DNA of 64,000 bases from Glaciecola sp. KUL10 (GCF_003203515.1 NZ_BGNG01000001.1:558001-622000), one strand, 5' to 3'; numbered from the stretch's first letter, positions 9,916 through 20,067 are shown. Translations and numbers: made by a program. The notes: generated by a model not told the origin, from the sequence alone.

Positions 9916-11406
9916 CTAGCTACTCAGGTAACGCTTGAGAAACTCATCGTGAGGCAACATTTTTGAAAGCGGTTGCCGTTTCGCTTCAAATACTCTGTTG
10001 AGCGTCTCCCTCAATTGCTCTGAAGTGGGAACATTTGCGGCTGGGTGATAGTCTTTCGGTTGTATGCCTTGCCCAAGCATTACCTGTAACCAAGATGCAT
10101 CCCTAAAAATGTCATGCTGGTCGTTAAACATATTGCCAACTGAACTAAATACTTCTATTTTATTTCGCAACCTATCTGGGATATCCATGTTACGCATGTC
10201 TATCCAAAAGTCAGAATCGTTTCTTTGGTTTACGTGGTAATGCAAAACAATAAAATCACGAATAGTTTCGTATTCCACTTCCGATTCCTGATTATATAAA
10301 TCTATTACTGATTGAGTGATCCCATTTTGAGGAAAAAGCTTCAATAGGCGGACTACAGCGGATTGAATCAAATGAATACTGGTAGACTCCAAGGGCTCTA
10401 AAAATCCGCTTGAGAGTCCGACAGCAATCACGTTTTTATCCCATTGTTTGACTGTTCTTCCAGTCTTAAAACTTACTTTCTTGACATCATTAACCGGTTC
10501 AGACTCTAGATTAGAAAGCAATATTCGTTCTGCATTTTCATCGTTTGTGTACCTTGACGAATAGACTATTCCGTTCCCGTTTCGGTGTGTCAAAGGAATG
10601 CGCCATTGCCAACCGACTTTATGTGCGATGCTTCTTGTATAGGGTAGCGTTTTTTCGAATCGTTCAGTTTGTACAGCAAGTGCACTGTCTGCAGGCAGCC
10701 ATTTTGACCAATCGACATATTCAATATCCAATGTTTTTTGCAACAGCAAGGCGCGGATGCCTGTACAGTCTACAAACAAGTCACCTTGTACTTGAGCGCC
10801 ATTTTTTAATTGCAAGCCAGTTATATAGCCGTTTTCTGAGTCTTGTTGGATATGCTCAATAATACCCTCTGTGCGCACAACACCACTTTGCTCTGCTAAT
10901 TTTCTAAGGTATCTACCATATAAGGCCGAATCAAAATGATAAGCATATGGCATATCAAACATCGGATTTTGAGAGTTTACTTTATTAAATGACTCTTCTA
11001 AGCAACATAAATAGTTCAGATCGTAATCCCACAAAGACGCTCGGTGTCCTTCTCTTATTGCCCTTAGCCAATAATGTTGGAAATTACAAAAGCCCATATT
11101 TGCACCCGGAGCGCCAAAGGTGTGAAAGTAACTCTCTCCATCTACTCGCCAGTTTTCAAATTTAATAGCAAGTTTTATCGTTCCGTTGGTTTCTCTCAAA
11201 AACTCTTTTTCATCGATCCCCAATACTTGGTTAAAAGTTTGAATAGGTGGAATAGTAGCTTCGCCAACACCTACGATACCAATATCTTCGGACTCCACTA
11301 ATTCAATTTGTACTTGTTGCCCAAGAATCTTTTTCATTAAAGCAGCCGTCATCCAGCCAGCTGTTCCGCCACCTGCTATCACTACTTTATTAATAGCATT
11401 CTGCAT
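9916..11406 (-). CDS. Flavin-dependent tryptophan-halogenase family protein (copy 2)
   Basis: I place the start at the ATG at 11406, giving 496 residues (MQNAINKVVIAGGGTAGW); a longer reading from TTG at 11439 adds 11 residues with no family support. All key positions are present: GGGTAGW (12-18), lysine K78 in GTIKLAIKF, WxWxIP as WQWRIP, and EPLESTSIHL. It is clearly homologous to copy 1 but well diverged, so the pair is an old duplication or two separate acquisitions. It lies just downstream of the TonB-dependent receptor gene, with an intrinsic terminator between them. Substrate unknown; halide and arene specificity cannot be read from the sequence. Confidence 0.87.
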   Translation of the reverse strand: MQNAINKVVIAGGGTAGWMTAALMKKILGQQVQIELVESEDIGIVGVGEATIPPIQTFNQVLGIDEKEFLRETNGTIKLAIKFENWRVDGESYFHTFGAPGANMGFCNFQHYWLRAIREGHRASLWDYDLNYLCCLEESFNKVNSQNPMFDMPYAYHFDSALYGRYLRKLAEQSGVVRTEGIIEHIQQDSENGYITGLQLKNGAQVQGDLFVDCTGIRALLLQKTLDIEYVDWSKWLPADSALAVQTERFEKTLPYTRSIAHKVGWQWRIPLTHRNGNGIVYSSRYTNDENAERILLSNLESEPVNDVKKVSFKTGRTVKQWDKNVIAVGLSSGFLEPLESTSIHLIQSAVVRLLKLFPQNGITQSVIDLYNQESEVEYETIRDFIVLHYHVNQRNDSDFWIDMRNMDIPDRLRNKIEVFSSVGNMFNDQHDIFRDASWLQVMLGQGIQPKDYHPAANVPTSEQLRETLNRVFEAKRQPLSKMLPHDEFLKRYLSS

Positions 11407-11445
11407 AGTCCTAAATATTTCCCCGAATTCAAACACCAATTAAAT

Positions 11446-11477
11446 ATTAACACAGAGCCTGCTTTGAAATTAACACA
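11446..11477 (-). promoter_or_regulatory. Direct repeat upstream of the halogenase pair, possible operator
   Basis: The minus strand carries TGTGTTAAT twice, at 11469-11477 and 11446-11454. The copies are 23 bp apart and lie 40-70 bp before the halogenase ATG, after the receptor terminator. An AT-rich TATTTAATT stretch follows. This looks like a place for a promoter with a regulator site, but there is no independent support. Confidence 0.3.
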
Positions 11478-11496
11478 AAAGCGCTTTCGTGAAAGT

Positions 11497-11530
11497 AAAA
11501 CGGCCTCTACGCAATAGCAATAGAGGCCGT
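11497..11530 (-). terminator. Intrinsic terminator after the TonB-dependent receptor gene
   Basis: The perfect 10-bp stem ACGGCCTCTA / TAGAGGCCGT (11500-11509 and 11521-11530) has an 11-base loop and is followed by T4 on the minus strand. It sits 18 bases beyond the receptor stop codon. Confidence 0.75.
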
Positions 11531-11547
11531 ACTTAATCGTTTAGGTC

Positions 11548-14469
11548 TTAGTAAAAAGAATAATTAAAATTGACCATGTAAGAAGGCCCAAATTCACGAC
11601 GTTGTGTGACAATGCCGTTGCCATCACGAGAAATTTGATCCGCATCATCAAGAATATTTGTTCCTTGAAGCGACACTCTCAGTCCCTGTAACATTTCGCT
11701 TTCAGAATTTTCAAAATCATAGGAAATTTGAGCATCGACAACTTGCGTGCCATCCCGTGTCGCCTCAGCTATTTTGTTCGAGCCACCTCTTTCGTATGTT
11801 GAATACTCAGAACGATCGGTAACCGCGAAGCGCACTTCAAAGCCTTCATTTTCATAATAGGCCGTGAACGAAGTGATTTCGTCGGATTGACCAGGAATTG
11901 ATGAACCATCATCCACTTCAGCATCAATAAAGGTCGCGGATGCCACTATACCAAAACCTTCTAATGTGTCAGTAAACATTCCCAGTGGTAAGTTTGCCGT
12001 AATTTCAGCACCAGAGACGCTTCCTTCTAAACCATCCTCAAAGAATGAAAATTGGCCAAGTGAAGGAGGTATAACCTCGGTTCCCGCAGGGTAAGTAATT
12101 CCGTTTTGAGAATTAGTGATATCAACATCAATTACCCGACTATGGAAACCAGGCACAAAATAGTTTGCACCATTATTAAATTCATCGTTTGTAAAGTCGA
12201 TTGTTGGATTAGCAGTACGCGTTAAATTAACCAAGTCTTTGTAGAACAAAGAAAGTGCCACATAACCCTCGTCGTCAAAATAATTTTCGAAAGACAAATC
12301 AAAGTTATTGGATTCTAGTGGGCGTAACTGTGCATTCCCCGCTTCTTTCGACCAAGGAGAACCAGCCCCAGCTAGTACGTCTTCATCACGTAATGTAATA
12401 AATTGGTCGTTAAGGTCAAACTTAACAAAACCTGAAGCTTTCATCTGGTCCAACCGCGCTCTTGATATTGTCTTTGATGCTGCAAAACGAACAAATTTAT
12501 TTTCCATGACTTCCGCATTAATATTTAAACTAGGAAGAAAATGCGAATAGCTAGCTCCATCAGTGATTGCACAATCATCATCAACAACAGAGTTACTATC
12601 CGCATCACACACACGGAAATTTGAACCGATTACACCTAACACACCATCAGATGTTTGGTCCGTATCCATATATTGAGCACCAACATTACCGAAAACGAGA
12701 ATATCGCCAACTTCGTACTCAAAATCTGCTTTTACATAAAGGGTAGTGACTTCTTCTTCCACTACATAGGTATCACCAAATCGGTCTGGCTCTAAGAAAC
12801 CACCATTATTTTGTGTGTAAGTACCGTCGCGGTACGGTTGATTGCCGTCATATGCAACAACAAATCCCAATCCCGCCCATGTTAAATCAGTTAAGCCGAC
12901 TATTGCACTTGAAGGTAACGCTTCTGAAATTGACAGAGAATTAGGATATGAGGATGCTGTTGCAAAGAAGCCATTGTTTTCTTTATCTTTATAGCGGTCT
13001 GAATAATGTATACCCGCATTTAATTTAGTGAAAAAGCCACCGTCTAACATGCCTTCAACTTCTACTTTAAATTGAGTAAGCTCTTCTTTGATGGTAAAGA
13101 AGTTATTGAAACCATCTTGTGCGTTTAAATAATTAAAGGGCTCGCCACTTGCTTTCAACGCATCCGTCTCAAATTGAGATGCTAAATTTGCTAAACCACC
13201 ACCCCAAACCTGAGGGCCAGTGAGTTGCAAGGTATTGGGGTCGGAGAAAGCATCTAAACCTGTGCTGCCGGTGAAAAATACCCCTTCAGAAGACATTTCA
13301 AATGTTCTTGTGCCGAAATCAGCATTGGTTAAGGAACCTGAACGTCCAAGTCCAGCATATGATTCTGCTCGCTGTTCAAACTTATTAGCTTCAGAGTGTG
13401 CAACGTCAACTTCAACTGACCAGTCATCGTTTAAGTAATATTCAATGTTTAAACCATAAGCCTTTAACTCGCCATCTTTGTTAAGTGGATCGGTTCTTAA
13501 AACTGGATTCACTTCAATTTGCGTACCGGTGTTATTTGCACCCGTTCCACTTACATTTGATGTAGCAAACGGTTCGATAAAACCACGCAGAACACCTGAG
13601 TCCTCGAAGTCTATTTGAAGCGCATCAACCAAGACATTGAGTTGCTCATTGGGTTGATATTGCAGTACAACTGAAACGGTATCTCTTTGTAACTCGGTTG
13701 ACTGAGCATTTAAATCCAAACCAGCTGGGGTAATCGTTCCATCGTCATTTGTATTATAACCCCAAACACCATATTTACGCTGGTTATTGGGTGTTGTCGT
13801 GTGCGCTAGTGCCACGGCAATTCCGACAGTGTCATCTGCAAACTTCTCAACAAATGACAATGAATAGCGATGACCTTGATCATCAAAATCTGGGTTATCC
13901 GCCGGCGCGGAGCTTTGCTCAATAACACCGGTGACGGTCAATGTTTCAGATGCAGCTAAAGGTCTGACGGTTTGCAAGTCCACTGTACCACCTAAGCCTT
14001 GCGTGATGAGCGTTGCATCTGCCGTCTTATGGATCGTCGCACCTGTCATAATTTCTGAAGGGTACAAATCATATTCAATACCGCGATTATCGCCGATTCC
14101 TATTAGCTCTCTCCCGTTTAATGATGTGCCAACGAAATCTTCTTTAAAGCCTCGAACTGAAATACCGGATGTGCGCCCCCCTACACGCTCGCCTGCTAAC
14201 CCTGGTAAGCGCGCTAAGGACTCAGCAATCGATGAGTCTGGTAATTTCCCTATATCTTCTGCAGAAATCGCCTCGACAATTGAAGTTGAATCTTGTTTAA
14301 CTGCTTGAGCACGAATAAGCGAGCCACGAATACCCGTCACCGCGATTACTTCGACGTTATCATCAGGTGTATTTGCTTCGATTTCTTGTGCGACTAAGCC
14401 AGATGAGCCAAAAGCAGTTGCGACTGCAAGCGATAGCACTGCGGGTTTAAATATGTTTGTATGTTTCAT
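11548..14469 (-). CDS. TonB-dependent outer-membrane receptor (Xanthomonas/Caulobacter type)
   Basis: The 973-residue protein has a signal peptide (cleavage probably after residue 27), a TonB-box-like region (EVIAVTGIR) and a plug domain whose opening, with EDIGKLPDSSIAESLARLPG, is typical of the TonB-Xanth-Caul family (TIGR01782-like). A 22-strand-type barrel follows, ending in an aromatic residue (NFNYSFY). Such receptors import large nutrients, often oligosaccharides, driven by TonB. Location beside tryptophan halogenases is a recurrent arrangement in marine Alteromonadales and Caulobacterales. No Fur box is visible. A LacI-like CTTAATCGTTT motif lies about 40 bp before the ATG. The substrate is not known. 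Confidence 0.9.
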   Translation of the reverse strand: MKHTNIFKPAVLSLAVATAFGSSGLVAQEIEANTPDDNVEVIAVTGIRGSLIRAQAVKQDSTSIVEAISAEDIGKLPDSSIAESLARLPGLAGERVGGRTSGISVRGFKEDFVGTSLNGRELIGIGDNRGIEYDLYPSEIMTGATIHKTADATLITQGLGGTVDLQTVRPLAASETLTVTGVIEQSSAPADNPDFDDQGHRYSLSFVEKFADDTVGIAVALAHTTTPNNQRKYGVWGYNTNDDGTITPAGLDLNAQSTELQRDTVSVVLQYQPNEQLNVLVDALQIDFEDSGVLRGFIEPFATSNVSGTGANNTGTQIEVNPVLRTDPLNKDGELKAYGLNIEYYLNDDWSVEVDVAHSEANKFEQRAESYAGLGRSGSLTNADFGTRTFEMSSEGVFFTGSTGLDAFSDPNTLQLTGPQVWGGGLANLASQFETDALKASGEPFNYLNAQDGFNNFFTIKEELTQFKVEVEGMLDGGFFTKLNAGIHYSDRYKDKENNGFFATASSYPNSLSISEALPSSAIVGLTDLTWAGLGFVVAYDGNQPYRDGTYTQNNGGFLEPDRFGDTYVVEEEVTTLYVKADFEYEVGDILVFGNVGAQYMDTDQTSDGVLGVIGSNFRVCDADSNSVVDDDCAITDGASYSHFLPSLNINAEVMENKFVRFAASKTISRARLDQMKASGFVKFDLNDQFITLRDEDVLAGAGSPWSKEAGNAQLRPLESNNFDLSFENYFDDEGYVALSLFYKDLVNLTRTANPTIDFTNDEFNNGANYFVPGFHSRVIDVDITNSQNGITYPAGTEVIPPSLGQFSFFEDGLEGSVSGAEITANLPLGMFTDTLEGFGIVASATFIDAEVDDGSSIPGQSDEITSFTAYYENEGFEVRFAVTDRSEYSTYERGGSNKIAEATRDGTQVVDAQISYDFENSESEMLQGLRVSLQGTNILDDADQISRDGNGIVTQRREFGPSYMVNFNYSFY

Positions 14470-14509
14470 GTGTGTGCCCTGTTTTTATTATCTTTGCCAT
14501 TTCGCATAA

Positions 14510-14520
14510 CTTAATCGTTT
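14510..14520. promoter_or_regulatory. CTTAATCGTTT motif upstream of the TonB receptor gene
   Basis: The same 11-mer occurs at 11532-11542, 14510-14520 and 14721-14731. A one-mismatch copy on the other strand lies at 17905-17916, upstream of the kinase-like gene. Its form, TTAA-x-CG-x-TTAA at this site, is a near-palindrome with a central CG, as in many LacI-family operators. The role is inferred from recurrence and position only. Confidence 0.4.
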
Positions 14521-14743
14521 AAGATGAAGTGTAAATAAAAACGCGAATCAGCGAATTAAAAATAGAAATTTATACAAGTATCAGAATAGCCGTTGCCTTG
14601 AATGAGACCTAGACAACCCTTAAGTAAATTGGACATCTATTTATTCTCATTAATAATAGAGCTTACAACTAATACCTGAGGCACCATATTAACATTCCAT
14701 TCACAAACATCAAGTTTTTTCTTAATCGTTTTAGATACCTGTT

Positions 14744-17700
14744 TTACTGATAGTACCGCTTATAGTTATTTAATTGAATTTCAGTCATTTGTTGAAGCAT
14801 TAAACTTTCTGTAACATTAATATCGTCATCCAACTTATCGAATTTTCTAAGTTGACGAACCATATAATGATAGCGCCAATATCTAGGTATTCGGCCAAGC
14901 TGACGATTAACTTCACTAAAGTCTGCGGTGTCCTTTGCTCTGGATAAATTATATTCAAGATTAAGCAGAATAAACTCTTGCTTGAGTGAGCGCTCTATTG
15001 CCCTCGCATACTCACTGTCAAAACTCAAATCAAACCTTTCTTGAATATCAATAAGATATCCCAGCCGTTCTGAAACTGACATTTGCTGGGCACTTAAAAA
15101 GTCAAAGAACAGATCGGGCGACATACCTCTATTTGCACCACTGCTGTGAGCTATTGCCGTGGTTAACCAAATATCTTTGATCTGAAGATCGCTCATATTG
15201 GTTTGAAGATATTTATTGGCTTCTACTCTATTTAACTCTGCGCATGCAAAGTCAGCGATTAGCAAACATAATTCAGCTTGCCATAAATAAGCTTCTACTG
15301 TGTTCACGTCACCGTTATTTGCTGAAGCCTCTATTAAAGCATCGATTATTCTCTGAGATTCGGCTAGATTGCCGTTTAAAAAGGCTAATCTGCTTTCTTG
15401 TAACCTTGCCACGAAGCTTTTTTCGCTCGTGGTTACCTTTGTATTGTAGCGCTGTAAAGCGGCATTAGCAGCGTCTAGATCACCTTGCAGGAGTCGTATC
15501 TTACTTTCAACAATGAAGACTTCAGATAGCAAATCAGTTGGCAGTAGTTCAATTTGCTCAACCACGTATTTAATATGACTGTTTGCCTCCGCTAACTGCC
15601 CTAACAAATAATGGGTTTTGGCTAAGGCAATTTTTAATCGCAAATAATCATCCCCACTTGCTTCTTTTCTCACCTTCGCATAAATCGCACTCAAAGTGAT
15701 AAGAGAGTCACTTGCTTTTCCAGCTGTTTGTTGCACATCAGCTACCTTCAGCCAAGTCTCCACTTCCTTTGTCACATCGTTTGAACGCTTATAGATTTCT
15801 ATTGCTGAAAGGAGCTCTTTTTCAGCTTTTTCATAATCAAGGTTTTCAATTGATATATCCGCAATCTGTTTAAAAATATCAGCTCTCTTAAGGGGGAACT
15901 CTGTAATTTCCAGCAAATCTAGTGCTTCCTTAAAAAAGCGAAGTGCTGTCTTTGGTTGACCCAATTTTATATAAGCCTCTCCAAACTTTATTTTCACTCG
16001 ACTTTCTTCGTACACATTATTTTGCTGTCTGTAAGCAAGTTGAGCCATAGACAGTTCGTTATCTATGGCTTCTTGGTAAAGCCCTCTATCAAGTTTCAGC
16101 TTTGCAATTGAAAACAATATATCTGGGTGTTGCTTATTAAGAGTAAGGGCTTTTCTTAACACTAAATCCGCTTTATTTTTCTCGCCAAGCTCATCTAGTA
16201 AAGCCGCCTTGCGCTTAAGAACTTCAATACGATCAGGGAACAATTGCTCGATCTCTTCAATTATTGCTAACTCCTTGGTTGGATACCCTGATATCTGTGC
16301 TGCAATACGATTTAGCATTAACGACCAATAAGACTTATCGTTGCTAATAACAACCGGCGCTAACATTGCTTGCGCCGCACTTTGAGAATCACTTTCTAAG
16401 GTTTGAAGGATCGCTTTGTATTGTATTTCAGGGAACTTATCCAATTTTTCAGTCAGTAGCTTAAACTTTGAGCCTGTTTGATCAGTAACCCGAAGTGCTA
16501 AGTCAAAAAAAGTGCTGTAGTCTTTCTCAACCTCATTAGACGACCAGTTTGCGATCGCTTCTAAAATCAGTATTGATAATTCACTCAGATCTCTATCAAG
16601 CGTTTGTGCCGTAGCTCTTTTATTCACTTCAAAGATACTGCCTTCTTGCTTATTTGATTTTAATTGAGCGCTAAATAAGTAAGAAGTTTGCGATGTTTGT
16701 CTGCTGCTAATAGTGATCACATAATTCAGCGCAAATGCCTCTGTCACCTTTGCAAAATCTTTTGAGCTATCCAGAGGCTTTAAAGCTAGGTTATTAACGA
16801 AGTTTGAAACACGCTTGGGCGGAACAACTGAAAACTGGGACCAATTATTAATTGGGTAATACAACAGTGATGCCACAGCAGTAATTTGTTGAAGGCTATC
16901 GTCCGTTAATACACTAATATTCTGTGTTCGAGATCCGTCTAAAGAATCATAATCATGTACAGAGAGAACAAAATAGTTAATGACCCATGCAAGTACAATA
17001 GCCCCGCTAAAAGACAACATGATATTTTTAGGGCTCAAAAACCCTTCTTTCTGACGTGACAATAAGCTACCTACTTGAATAATGTCTGGACGCTTATCAG
17101 GGGATTCAACCGAGATTTTTTTAGCAGCTTGCTTGATAAGTTTAACTCTTGCTTTGTTTTCTTTGTTGAGCTCATCGGGGTTTACACAGCTTGATAGCAA
17201 ATGAGCTAACATACCGAGTGAATAGACATCTGATTTTGCAGTGGGCGTCTCTCCCATTTTGACTTCGGGTGCTCGCAAATCTGCGATAGTCCCCGGCTCA
17301 TAGCATGCATTTTCTGGCGTTTGAGTCGCAAAGTCCATCACATGAATATTATTATTAATGTCAATGAGGATTTTATCTATCCGAACTTCCCCTATTTGAC
17401 AACCGATCTGATGGAACGCTTGCATGGCACTTTGGATTTGCTTAAGCCATAGGTCACAATCTTGGCGAGATATTTCATTGCGCAAACGAGAGTACATGGA
17501 TTCACCATCACATAACTCTAGAGTGTAAAAAAGTAATTCGCTTTCTTCATAAACCTTTTCAATGTGAGCTATGTTTGGATGAGAGAGTGCTGATATTTGA
17601 CGTATTTTATGCTGAAGCTCATCTTTTCGTTCAGCACTGCATTGCGCACCTGCAATCACTTTTATGGCACTATTGCACTGTGCTTGTTTATCAAACACTT

Positions 17701-17785
17701 TGTAGATAGTTGGGGTAGATTCAGACCCAAGGGGGCTTATTATTGTAAATCTATCAGCTAAAATAGTACCAGCTTTTAATATCAT
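14744..17785 (-). CDS. Membrane-anchored pseudokinase with periplasmic TPR repeats
   Basis: The 1013-residue protein has an N-terminal Ser/Thr-kinase fold (residues 1 to about 245), one transmembrane helix (about 254-275) and a C-terminal region of some 730 residues. That region begins with a TolB-like stretch and continues as TPR repeats (about 500-900; for example ALRFFKEALDLLEI). Kinase features kept are the VAIK-type lysine (K42), the APE motif (172-174) and SDVYSLG (185-191). The catalytic loop, however, reads IGEVRIDKIL instead of HRDLKPxNIL, the glycine-rich loop is lost (LGSESTPT) and DFG is DFA. It is therefore probably catalytically dead and may work as a ligand- or protein-binding transducer. 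It lies upstream of the TonB receptor gene on the same strand, 274 bp away. Confidence 0.82.
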   Translation of the reverse strand: MILKAGTILADRFTIISPLGSESTPTIYKVFDKQAQCNSAIKVIAGAQCSAERKDELQHKIRQISALSHPNIAHIEKVYEESELLFYTLELCDGESMYSRLRNEISRQDCDLWLKQIQSAMQAFHQIGCQIGEVRIDKILIDINNNIHVMDFATQTPENACYEPGTIADLRAPEVKMGETPTAKSDVYSLGMLAHLLSSCVNPDELNKENKARVKLIKQAAKKISVESPDKRPDIIQVGSLLSRQKEGFLSPKNIMLSFSGAIVLAWVINYFVLSVHDYDSLDGSRTQNISVLTDDSLQQITAVASLLYYPINNWSQFSVVPPKRVSNFVNNLALKPLDSSKDFAKVTEAFALNYVITISSRQTSQTSYLFSAQLKSNKQEGSIFEVNKRATAQTLDRDLSELSILILEAIANWSSNEVEKDYSTFFDLALRVTDQTGSKFKLLTEKLDKFPEIQYKAILQTLESDSQSAAQAMLAPVVISNDKSYWSLMLNRIAAQISGYPTKELAIIEEIEQLFPDRIEVLKRKAALLDELGEKNKADLVLRKALTLNKQHPDILFSIAKLKLDRGLYQEAIDNELSMAQLAYRQQNNVYEESRVKIKFGEAYIKLGQPKTALRFFKEALDLLEITEFPLKRADIFKQIADISIENLDYEKAEKELLSAIEIYKRSNDVTKEVETWLKVADVQQTAGKASDSLITLSAIYAKVRKEASGDDYLRLKIALAKTHYLLGQLAEANSHIKYVVEQIELLPTDLLSEVFIVESKIRLLQGDLDAANAALQRYNTKVTTSEKSFVARLQESRLAFLNGNLAESQRIIDALIEASANNGDVNTVEAYLWQAELCLLIADFACAELNRVEANKYLQTNMSDLQIKDIWLTTAIAHSSGANRGMSPDLFFDFLSAQQMSVSERLGYLIDIQERFDLSFDSEYARAIERSLKQEFILLNLEYNLSRAKDTADFSEVNRQLGRIPRYWRYHYMVRQLRKFDKLDDDINVTESLMLQQMTEIQLNNYKRYYQ

Positions 17786-17978
17786 TTAATTTCCATGTGA
17801 ATCATGCACCCTTAAGAAGAATGAAGATCATTGTGCTACAACTAAAATGCTATCGCATTATATCTGATCTAAAGAAAAGTGTAATATATGTATATTTCGG
17901 CAGTAAAGCGATTAAGCTTAAAGAACTCAGTTATAACGTATATACGATATAAATGTATTGAAATGGATGTCGAAGCAT

Positions 17979-18009
17979 AAAAAAACCCAATCTTTAGATT
18001 GGGTTTTTA
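17979..18009. terminator. Intrinsic terminator downstream of sucD
   Basis: The stem AAAACCCAATCT / AGATTGGGTTTT encloses a two-base TT core and has A- and T-runs on both sides. It can stop the suc operon on the minus strand and also works in the other direction. It lies 20 bases beyond the sucD stop codon. Confidence 0.88.
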
Positions 18010-18028
18010 TAAAGGGGTATTTGAGAAA

Positions 18029-18901
18029 CTACCAACCTGTAATTTCGCGTAAACCTGCGCCAATATCAGCAAGTGAACGAACAGTTTTAACACCAGCAGC
18101 TTCTAAAGCTTTGAACTTCTCATCAGCAGTACCTTTACCGCCTGCGATGATTGCGCCTGCATGGCCCATTCTTTTACCAGCAGGAGCAGTCACGCCCGCG
18201 ATGTAAGAAACAACTGGCTTAGTTACGTTTTCTTTAATAAACGCAGCCGCTTCTTCTTCCGCTGTTCCACCGATTTCACCAATCATCACGATTGCTTCTG
18301 TCGACGGATCCTCTTGGAAAAGCTTAAGAATATCAATGAAGTTCGAACCTGGAATTGGGTCACCACCGATGCCAACACAAGTAGATTGACCAAAACCTTC
18401 ATCAGTAGTTTGCTTAACGGCTTCATAAGTCAATGTACCAGAGCGTGAAACGATGCCCACTTTACCTGGTTTGTGGATATGTCCTGGCATGATACCAATC
18501 TTACACTCTCCAGGAGTAATCACACCTGGGCAGTTAGGACCGATCATACGTGCACCTTTTTGATTCACATACTCTTTTACGTAAAGCATATCGATTGTTG
18601 GGATACCTTCGGTGATACAAACCACCAACTCGATACCTGCATCAACGGCTTCAACAATAGAATCTTTACAGAATGCAGCTGGAACATAGATTACAGATGC
18701 AGTTGCACCTGTTGCCGCAACGGCGTCTTTAACAGTATTGAATACTGGTAGACCTAAGTGCTCTGTCCCACCTTTACCAGGTGTTACGCCGCCAACCATT
18801 TGGGTACCGTAAGCAATTGCTTGCTCAGAGTGGAAAGTCCCTTGACCGCCGGTAAAACCTTGGCAGATAACTTTAGTGTCTTTATTAATTAATACTGACA
18901 T
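18029..18901 (-). CDS. sucD: Succinyl-CoA synthetase alpha subunit
   Basis: The 290-residue product matches E. coli SucD (289). The CoA-binding Rossmann domain starts with [20 protein letters not shown]. The phosphohistidine loop ([12 protein letters not shown], about residues 246-257) holds the active-site histidine. With SucC it converts succinyl-CoA, ADP (or GDP) and phosphate to succinate, CoA and NTP. Its ATG overlaps the sucC stop codon by one base, indicating translational coupling. Confidence 0.98.
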   Translation of the reverse strand: MSVLINKDTKVICQGFTGGQGTFHSEQAIAYGTQMVGGVTPGKGGTEHLGLPVFNTVKDAVAATGATASVIYVPAAFCKDSIVEAVDAGIELVVCITEGIPTIDMLYVKEYVNQKGARMIGPNCPGVITPGECKIGIMPGHIHKPGKVGIVSRSGTLTYEAVKQTTDEGFGQSTCVGIGGDPIPGSNFIDILKLFQEDPSTEAIVMIGEIGGTAEEEAAAFIKENVTKPVVSYIAGVTAPAGKRMGHAGAIIAGGKGTADEKFKALEAAGVKTVRSLADIGAGLREITGW

Positions 18902-20067
18902 TATTTGCCCTCCGCAGCAGCAACAACTTTTTGCGCAGCGTCAGTCAAAGACTCTGCAGCGATGATATCTAAATCAGAACCGGCTAGTACTTCACGGCCT
19001 AATTCAGCATTTGTACCTTCTAAACGCACAACAACTGGCACGTTTACACCGACTTCTTTAACAGCGCCAATGATACCTTCTGCAATCATGTCACAACGTA
19101 CAATCCCACCGAAAATATTAACAAGTACAGCTTTAACGTTTGCATCAGACAAAATGATTTTGAATGCTTCTGCAACGCGCTCTTTTGTCGCACCACCACC
19201 TACGTCTAGGAAGTTTGCTGGGCTACCGCCGTGCAAGTTTACGATGTCCATCGTACCCATTGCCAAGCCTGCACCGTTGACCATACAACCAACGTTTCCG
19301 TCTAGGGCTACGTAGTTAAGTTCAAATTCTGCAGCGTGCGCTTCACGAGCATCTTCTTGTGAAGGATCGTTCATTGCAGCCACTTTCTTTTGGCGATATA
19401 AAGCGTTGCTATCAACACCTAGTTTTGCATCAAGGCAATGAAGATCACCGTCTTCTTTAATGACAAGCGGGTTGATTTCGATAAGCGCAAGATCTAAGTC
19501 TTCAAACATCTTGGCCAAGCCCATGAAGATGTTAGTAAATTGACGTACTTGAACGCCACTAAGACCTAATTTGAAAGCAATTTCGCGAGCTTGGAAAGGT
19601 TGAGCACCTACAAGCGGGTCGATTTCAGCTTTCAATATTTTTTCTGGTGTTTCTTCTGCAACTGTTTCAATTTCGACACCACCTTCAGTAGATGCCATAA
19701 AAACGATGCGACGAGACGTACGGTCAACAACTGCGCCAAGATATAACTCTTGTGCGATATCAGTACAAGACTCAACCAAAATGCGACTTACCGGTTGTCC
19801 GTTTTCGTCTGTTTGATAGGTCACCAAGTTTTTGCCAAGCCATTTTTCAGCAAACGCTTTAATGTCTGCTTTATCTTTAACTAGTTTCACGCCGCCCGCT
19901 TTTCCGCGTCCGCCAGCGTGTACTTGACATTTAACTACCCACTCGCTTCCGCCGATTTTATCGGCAGCTTCAGCTGCTGCTTCTGGGGTATCAGCTGCGT
20001 ATCCGTCAGATACTGGTAAACCATATTCTTTGAATAATTGTTTACCCTGATATTCATGCAAATTCAT
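18901..20067 (-). CDS. sucC: Succinyl-CoA synthetase beta subunit (ADP-forming type)
   Basis: The 388-residue product has the E. coli SucC length. An ATP-grasp domain opens with [19 protein letters not shown] and is followed by [17 protein letters not shown]. The C-terminal CoA-ligase domain includes [16 protein letters not shown]. It forms the alpha2beta2 (or alpha-beta) complex with SucD. Between sucB and sucC lies a strong intrinsic terminator, so sucCD probably have their own promoter or depend on read-through. Confidence 0.98.
   Translation of the reverse strand: MNLHEYQGKQLFKEYGLPVSDGYAADTPEAAAEAADKIGGSEWVVKCQVHAGGRGKAGGVKLVKDKADIKAFAEKWLGKNLVTYQTDENGQPVSRILVESCTDIAQELYLGAVVDRTSRRIVFMASTEGGVEIETVAEETPEKILKAEIDPLVGAQPFQAREIAFKLGLSGVQVRQFTNIFMGLAKMFEDLDLALIEINPLVIKEDGDLHCLDAKLGVDSNALYRQKKVAAMNDPSQEDAREAHAAEFELNYVALDGNVGCMVNGAGLAMGTMDIVNLHGGSPANFLDVGGGATKERVAEAFKIILSDANVKAVLVNIFGGIVRCDMIAEGIIGAVKEVGVNVPVVVRLEGTNAELGREVLAGSDLDIIAAESLTDAAQKVVAAAEGK

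Noticed and set aside
18905-19315. Plus-strand open frame of 136 codons opposite sucC.
   Set aside because: It is fully antisense to sucC, has a Ser/Thr/Pro-rich composition typical of shadow frames, and shows no ribosome site or family similarity.
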